From: Antarctobacter albus
GTDB lineage: Bacteria; Pseudomonadota; Alphaproteobacteria; Rhodobacterales; Rhodobacteraceae
DNA length: 64,000 nt
Direction: 5' to 3'
NCBI RefSeq assembly: GCF_900101505.1
Contig: NZ_FMZI01000017.1
Coordinates: 1-64,000 of the forward strand
Part shown: one piece after another, positions 59,864 to 64,000 of the stretch
Layout: each line of letters opens with the position of its first letter
Position numbering within the stretch: the first letter of the stretch is position 1
Position numbers and translations under genes: made by a program
The notes under the pieces: generated by a model
What the model was told of the DNA's origin: nothing
What the model saw: only the letters and a program-made list of their open reading frames with translations
Database searches by the model: none

Positions 59864-60838
59864 TCAGCCGCAGGACGCGTCGAAGCCGATCATGCCTTCG
59901 CCGATCCCGGTGACGCGCAAGGTGCACGACTGGTCCCCCACATCGACACCCAGGCTGCTGTCGGCGGCAACGCGCTGTGTCTGGACTCCGTTCACGGCGA
60001 TCCGCGCCTCCTGACCCTCGCTGTCCACGCTGGACACGAAGACACGCAGGGCACCGTCGGCAAGGCTGACCGTGTGACCCGGCAACACGCCATTATCGGG
60101 GGCCGCGACAGTCACCGCAGGCGGGATCACCCCGCAGTCAGACCCCAGCGTCACGCCCCGGTCACTCATCGACGCAACCGTGACCGAACAGTCCCGGCCA
60201 TCCATCGACACAGGGGTCGAGCCACCGGCCCCAAGCGTCACCAGCGATCCGTTCACCGACAGCCGCACGGACCCGCCCGCCGGGTCGATCCGAGACACAA
60301 AGGCCCGCACCGCGCCATCGGCGAAAAGCGCGGTATCGCCGACGCCCAGCGCATCGGCAGAAGCCATGCCGCTGTCGGGTTCCGGCACTTCCGCCGCATC
60401 GGGTCCGGCATCAGCCGGCGCGGCAACAGCGGCGGCGGCCACGCGTGTGGTTTCCTCGATCCCCTTCGACAGGTCGGCCAGCGACGTCTTGATCGTCTCG
60501 GCCTGCGCCGCCGAGGTCTTGGCAATGTCGTCCCCCAGCTTGGTCCGCAGGTCGTCCAGCTTGGTGGTCATCTCCTTCGACAAGCCCGCCGTCAGCGCCG
60601 ACATGTCGGGCGCGTTCTCGGCCAGACCCGTCTCAAGCGCGTCCAGCCGTTTCTGCAAGGCGGCCAGCTGTTCCCCATGCGCCTTGGCGGCCTTTTCGGC
60701 CGCCTCCTGCGCAGGCACCACGGTATCGTCGATGACCTTGCGCAGGTCGGCGGGGCTGTCCGACCCGCTGAAGGCGACGCCGGCAAGGACCCCGATCACG
60801 AGGCCGCCTGCACCCAAAAGCAGTGAAGCATTCGACAT
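59864..60838 (-). CDS. Membrane-anchored coiled-coil protein, function unknown
   Basis: A 324-residue protein. One membrane segment near the N-terminus ('LLLGAGGLVIGVLAGVAF'), a coiled coil at ~35-125 ('EAAEKAAKAHGEQLAALQKR', 'TKLDDLRTKLGDDIAKTSAA'), an Ala/Pro linker, then two similar beta-rich repeats ('LFADGAVRAFVSRIDPAGGS' and 'SLADGALRVFVSSVDSEGQE') each ending near a Cys-containing 'DCSVTVASMSDRG' or 'SCTLRVTGIGEG'. The second half therefore looks like a tandem duplication. ATG 60838 follows GGAGGAG. No family recognised. Confidence 0.75.
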   Translation of the reverse strand: MSNASLLLGAGGLVIGVLAGVAFSGSDSPADLRKVIDDTVVPAQEAAEKAAKAHGEQLAALQKRLDALETGLAENAPDMSALTAGLSKEMTTKLDDLRTKLGDDIAKTSAAQAETIKTSLADLSKGIEETTRVAAAAVAAPADAGPDAAEVPEPDSGMASADALGVGDTALFADGAVRAFVSRIDPAGGSVRLSVNGSLVTLGAGGSTPVSMDGRDCSVTVASMSDRGVTLGSDCGVIPPAVTVAAPDNGVLPGHTVSLADGALRVFVSSVDSEGQEARIAVNGVQTQRVAADSSLGVDVGDQSCTLRVTGIGEGMIGFDASCG

Positions 60839-61011
60839 GCTGAAATCTCCTCCCTGAATTCGATTGTTGGTTCTTTCCTGACCCAAGCTTAGCCAGACTC
60901 CGCCGCCGATCCGAAATCTTTTCTGCGTCAAGCCCTCCAAAAATATGGGGCGCCGGTTGCCTTCGCGCGGGCCTGCCCCCTATGTGAAGGGAAACGACAA
61001 GAGGGTTCTCC

Positions 61012-62835
61012 ATGCACACGTTCGCCAAAACACCGCTTTTCGACGCCAACGCCAGTGCCGGGGGCAAGAACCTGGGCGATCTGCCCGAATGGGATCTGAC
61101 CGATCTCTATGCCTCTCCCGACGCGCCCGAGCTGAAACGCGATCTCGACTGGCTCGAAGAGGCCTGCCGCAGCTTTGCCGAGGATTACGAAGGCAAGCTC
61201 GACACGCTGGATGCCGACGCCTTCCTGACCCTGGTGCAGCGCAACGAGCGGATCTCGACCATCGCCGGGCGCATCATGTCCTTTGCGGGCCTGCGCTACT
61301 ACCAGCTGACCACCGACGCTGAGCGCGCCAAGTTCCTCTCTGACTGCCAGGAGAAGATCACCAATTACACCACCCCGCTGGTCTTTTTCTCGCTCGAGGC
61401 CAACCGCCTGGGTGACGACCACTACGAGGCGCTCTTTGGCGCCAATCCCGATCTGAACCGCTACAAGCGTGCCTTCGACCGGATGCGCGCCATGAAGCCC
61501 TACCAGCTGTCGGACGAGTTGGAAAAGTTCCTGCACGACCTCGGCGTCGTCGGCGACGCCTGGGAACGGCTTTTTGATGAGACCATCGCCGGGCTGACCT
61601 TCGAGGTCGACGGCGAGGAACTCAACATCGAGGGCACGCTGAACCTGCTCACCGAGCAGGACCGCGACACGCGCGAGGCCGCCGCCCGAGAACTGGCCCG
61701 TGTCTTTGCCGAGAACCTGCGCACCTTCGCCCGCGTGCACAACACGCAGACCAAGGAGAAGGAGGTTCTGGACCGCTGGCGCGGGATGCCCACGGCGCAG
61801 ACCGGCCGCCACCTGTCGAACGACGTCGAACCCGAGGTGGTCGAGGCGCTGCGAAACGCGGTTGTCGACGCCTATCCGCGCCTGTCGCACCGCTATTACG
61901 AGCTGAAACGCAAGTGGCTGGGCCTCGACACCATGCAGGTCTGGGACCGCAACGCGCCCCTGCCGATGGAGGCCACGCGCACCGTCACCTGGGACGAGGC
62001 GCGCGAGACGGTGATGAACGCCTACAACGCCTTCGACCCCCGCATGGGAGAGATCGCCACCCCCTTCTTCGACAAGGGCTGGATCGACGCGGCGGTGAAA
62101 CCGGGCAAGGCGCCGGGTGCCTTCGCCCATCCCACGGTGACCGAGGTGCACCCCTACGTCATGCTCAATTACCTGGGCAAACCGCGCGACGTGATGACGC
62201 TGGCGCATGAACTGGGCCACGGCGTGCACCAGGTGCTGGCGGCAGGCCAGGGCGAGATGCTGTCCTCGACGCCCCTGACGCTGGCCGAGACCGCCAGTGT
62301 CTTTGGCGAGATGCTGACCTTCCAGCGGATGCTGGAGTACGCCAAGGATGATCAAGAGCGCAAGGTCCTGCTGGCCGGCAAGGTCGAGGACATGATCAAC
62401 ACGGTCGTCCGCCAGATCGCCTTCTACGACTTCGAGTGCAAGCTGCACGAGGCCCGTCGCGGCGGCGAGCTGACCCCGGACGACATCAACGCGCTCTGGA
62501 TGTCGGTTCAGGCGGAAAGCCTCGGCGGCGCCTTCGAGTTCATGGAAGGCTACGAGACCTTCTGGTGCTACATTCCGCATTTCGTCCACTCGCCCTTCTA
62601 CGTCTACGCCTATGCCTTTGGCGACGGTCTGGTGAACGCGCTTTACGCCGCCTACCAGGAGGCGCCCGAGGGCTTCCAGGACAAGTATTTCGACATGCTC
62701 AAGGCGGGCGGATCGAAGCACCACAAGGAATTGCTGGCACCCTTTGGACTGGACGCGAGCGATCCGAAGTTCTGGGACAAGGGGTTGAGCATGATCGAGG
62801 GATTCATCGATCAGCTTGAGGCGATGGAGGGGTGA
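61012..62835 (+). CDS. pepF: M3-family oligoendopeptidase (PepF-like)
   Basis: A 607-residue cytoplasmic zinc peptidase that cleaves short peptides. The zinc motif is 'MTLAHELGHGVHQVLA' (HExxH at ~401-405), with the downstream Glu ligand in 'LTLAETASVFGEML'. The N-terminal helical cap ('LPEWDLTDLYASPDAPELKR') is typical of OligoF peptidases. The stop overlaps the start of the next small ORF (GTGA). Confidence 0.93.
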   Translation: MHTFAKTPLFDANASAGGKNLGDLPEWDLTDLYASPDAPELKRDLDWLEEACRSFAEDYEGKLDTLDADAFLTLVQRNERISTIAGRIMSFAGLRYYQLTTDAERAKFLSDCQEKITNYTTPLVFFSLEANRLGDDHYEALFGANPDLNRYKRAFDRMRAMKPYQLSDELEKFLHDLGVVGDAWERLFDETIAGLTFEVDGEELNIEGTLNLLTEQDRDTREAAARELARVFAENLRTFARVHNTQTKEKEVLDRWRGMPTAQTGRHLSNDVEPEVVEALRNAVVDAYPRLSHRYYELKRKWLGLDTMQVWDRNAPLPMEATRTVTWDEARETVMNAYNAFDPRMGEIATPFFDKGWIDAAVKPGKAPGAFAHPTVTEVHPYVMLNYLGKPRDVMTLAHELGHGVHQVLAAGQGEMLSSTPLTLAETASVFGEMLTFQRMLEYAKDDQERKVLLAGKVEDMINTVVRQIAFYDFECKLHEARRGGELTPDDINALWMSVQAESLGGAFEFMEGYETFWCYIPHFVHSPFYVYAYAFGDGLVNALYAAYQEAPEGFQDKYFDMLKAGGSKHHKELLAPFGLDASDPKFWDKGLSMIEGFIDQLEAMEG

Positions 62836-63182
62836 CAGCCGGGAAACTGTTTCTGATCTGCGCGATACCGGGAATGGTTGGCATCATATGCTTCCAACAA
62901 CTGCAGGTTTGGGACAAAAAGGGCGTTGCGCGTAGCCTGGACGCGCAATTGTCCTTCTTTGCCGAGGCTGCAAATCTCAATTGTCTTCGCGCAAATCAGA
63001 TCAAAGAGTTGGCCCGTGCTCGGCGATGGCACATCGCCGAGCCGGACCCTCGGTTTTACAATAGCGGTCCCGTCCGCGCTGATGCTTCCATGCGCATTTT
63101 TACGGAACCGCCGATGCCTTTTTCCAAGGAAACTGGCATCCGGTTTCTGTTCGACGAAAACGGATGCTGGATTGTCTCTTAA
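62832..63182 (+). CDS. Small membrane-anchored protein of unknown function
   Basis: A 116-residue protein with one hydrophobic N-terminal segment ('LFLICAIPGMVGIICFQQL') and a soluble remainder containing 'AEAANLNCLRANQIKELARA' and 'IRFLFDENGCWIVS'. It may be a signal-anchored periplasmic protein. GTG 62832 overlaps the peptidase stop. Codon use fits the region only moderately, so expression is uncertain. Confidence 0.5.
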   Translation: MTAGKLFLICAIPGMVGIICFQQLQVWDKKGVARSLDAQLSFFAEAANLNCLRANQIKELARARRWHIAEPDPRFYNSGPVRADASMRIFTEPPMPFSKETGIRFLFDENGCWIVS

Positions 63183-63291
63183 CTCGACACAATCACAAAG
63201 AGCCAAAGGTGCTCTGGAGCTCGTTCAACAGGCGTGATGAGGCACATGGACTTCATTGATCCATCAATCTGTGTGCCAACTCGCCCCCCCT

Positions 63292-63594
63292 TTAATCCAG
63301 CTCCGTCCACGGCCAGGGTTTCACCTCCGACGCCCCGGTTTGGTAACGCGCCGCCTTGGCCATCCATATCCCAAGGTCCGTGCCGAATTCCGCCAGCCTT
63401 TCGTTCGGCTCGTGCTTGTTGACCAGCAGGATGCTCGCCTGCACCACCGTCGCAACGGTCAGCACCGTCTGCGCCAGGCTCAGCATCAGCCAGATCAGCA
63501 CCATGTAGAGCAGCCGCATCCCCATCGGCTCTGCCTCGACCTCCGGCTGCTCTCCGTGCAGCCGTCCCTCGATCCTGTCGTCGTCGTTCGCCAT
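63292..63594 (-). CDS. DUF4389-family small membrane protein
   Basis: A 100-residue protein, acidic at the N-terminus ('MANDDDRIEGRLHGEQPEVE') with a central membrane segment 'LLYMVLIWLMLSLAQTVLTV' and 'FGTDLGIWMAKAARYQTGAS' near the end. This pattern matches DUF4389 proteins found in many alphaproteobacteria; role unknown. ATG 63594 follows GGGGGTG; longer readings are shadows. Confidence 0.75.
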   Translation of the reverse strand: MANDDDRIEGRLHGEQPEVEAEPMGMRLLYMVLIWLMLSLAQTVLTVATVVQASILLVNKHEPNERLAEFGTDLGIWMAKAARYQTGASEVKPWPWTELD

Positions 63595-63707
63595 GACACC
63601 CCCGTTCCACCGATACGATGGGCAAAGCCTAACCACGCCTTGCCTTGCCGCCAAGAGACAAGGATCGCCCTTGCCAAGCCCGCCGCCAATCGGGTCAGAT
63701 CGCGGCC

Positions 63708-64000
63708 ATGTCCCAGCCCGAAAGTCCGCCCATGCCCATCCCCTTCTTTGACGGCCACAATGATTTCCTGTTGAGGCTGATGAAGTCCCCCGCCCCGCGC
63801 GAGGAGACTTGGCTGGGCACCTCCGCCGGGCATATGGATCTGCGGCGCATGAAACAGGCCGGGTTCGCGGGCGGGCTCTTCGCGATCTTCGTGCCGCCGG
63901 TGCCGGACGGGGCACCGCCGCCCGACTTCAAGACGCTCATGGCCGAACCGCCCTATGCCCTGCCGCTGCCACCCGAGATGGACCACGCGACCGCCCAGCC
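63708..64000 (+). CDS. Membrane dipeptidase-like protein (peptidase M19), 5' part
   Basis: 97 codons are visible before the window ends. 'IPFFDGHNDFLLRLM' holds the HxD zinc pair of renal/membrane dipeptidases, and 'HMDLRRMKQAGFAGGLFAIF' is the next conserved stretch. A full protein would be ~320-350 residues. The ATG at 63708 (MSQPESPPM) is chosen; an internal ATG eight codons on is possible. Confidence 0.8.
   Translation, partial: MSQPESPPMPIPFFDGHNDFLLRLMKSPAPREETWLGTSAGHMDLRRMKQAGFAGGLFAIFVPPVPDGAPPPDFKTLMAEPPYALPLPPEMDHATAQ

Overview
This is chromosomal DNA of a GC-rich alphaproteobacterium, most likely a member of the Rhodobacteraceae/Roseobacter group. Supporting marks are a DUF1127 gene followed by CCUCCUCCC-loop small RNAs (the ccaF1-CcsR arrangement known from Rhodobacter), a SAM-II type riboswitch upstream of metZ, a Suv3-like helicase next to an S4 protein, FdxA and CarD, and a ligase-associated exonuclease/DNA ligase pair. 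No taxonomic search could be run, so this rests on gene content and base composition.

Layout. (1) 0.3-11.6 kb: a LuxR/MalT-like regulator, then an apparent operon for an oligopeptide-type ABC importer (two permeases, a fused double ATPase, and the binding protein as the last gene) enclosing a hydantoinase/oxoprolinase-A protein and two DUF917 proteins. This looks like uptake and opening of a cyclic amide or modified peptide. (2) 11.7-22.8 kb: a quinone oxidoreductase-like gene divergent from a catabolic cluster: fused E1 alpha-beta thiamine-diphosphate dehydrogenase, SDR, an SsuABC/TauABC-like importer, Rieske oxygenase, HpcH/HpaI aldolase, NTF2-like protein, VanB-type reductase and an IclR regulator. 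(3) 22.8-28.3 kb: a graveyard of insertion sequences. It holds an internally deleted IS66 tnpC, a 5' scrap of a type I methylase gene (hsdM), an IS3 tail, an IS3-family element with an intact frameshift signal but a truncated orfB, and a second decayed IS66 element sitting in a DUF6880 gene.

(4) 28.6-36 kb: core genes: tRNA-Ser(UGA), a SPOR lipoprotein, a disrupted periplasmic-protein gene, dacC-like carboxypeptidase, tmk, holB and, convergently, the Mrp/ApbC ATPase. (5) 36.0-37.15 kb: the most striking region. A DUF1127 gene (ccaF1-like) is followed by an unusually long tandem array of 13 hairpins that expose CTCCTCC-rich, anti-Shine-Dalgarno-like loops. They are organised as six double-hairpin units plus one extra hairpin, and the array ends in a strong intrinsic terminator. 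It is an expanded form of the CcsR ('cuckoo') stress sRNA cluster, which has four copies in Rhodobacter sphaeroides.

(6) 37.3-64 kb: housekeeping and metabolism: valS, an acetolactate-synthase-like decarboxylase, trkH, a second DUF1127-like protein, folE2, metZ under a SAM-II riboswitch, an alpha/beta hydrolase, a KefB-type antiporter, carD, fdxA, S4 protein, Suv3-like helicase, TPR protein, SCP2 protein, lysophospholipase-like hydrolase, exonuclease/ligase pair, a beta-barrel-like protein, a coiled-coil envelope protein, M3 oligopeptidase, two small proteins, and the start of an M19 dipeptidase cut by the window edge.
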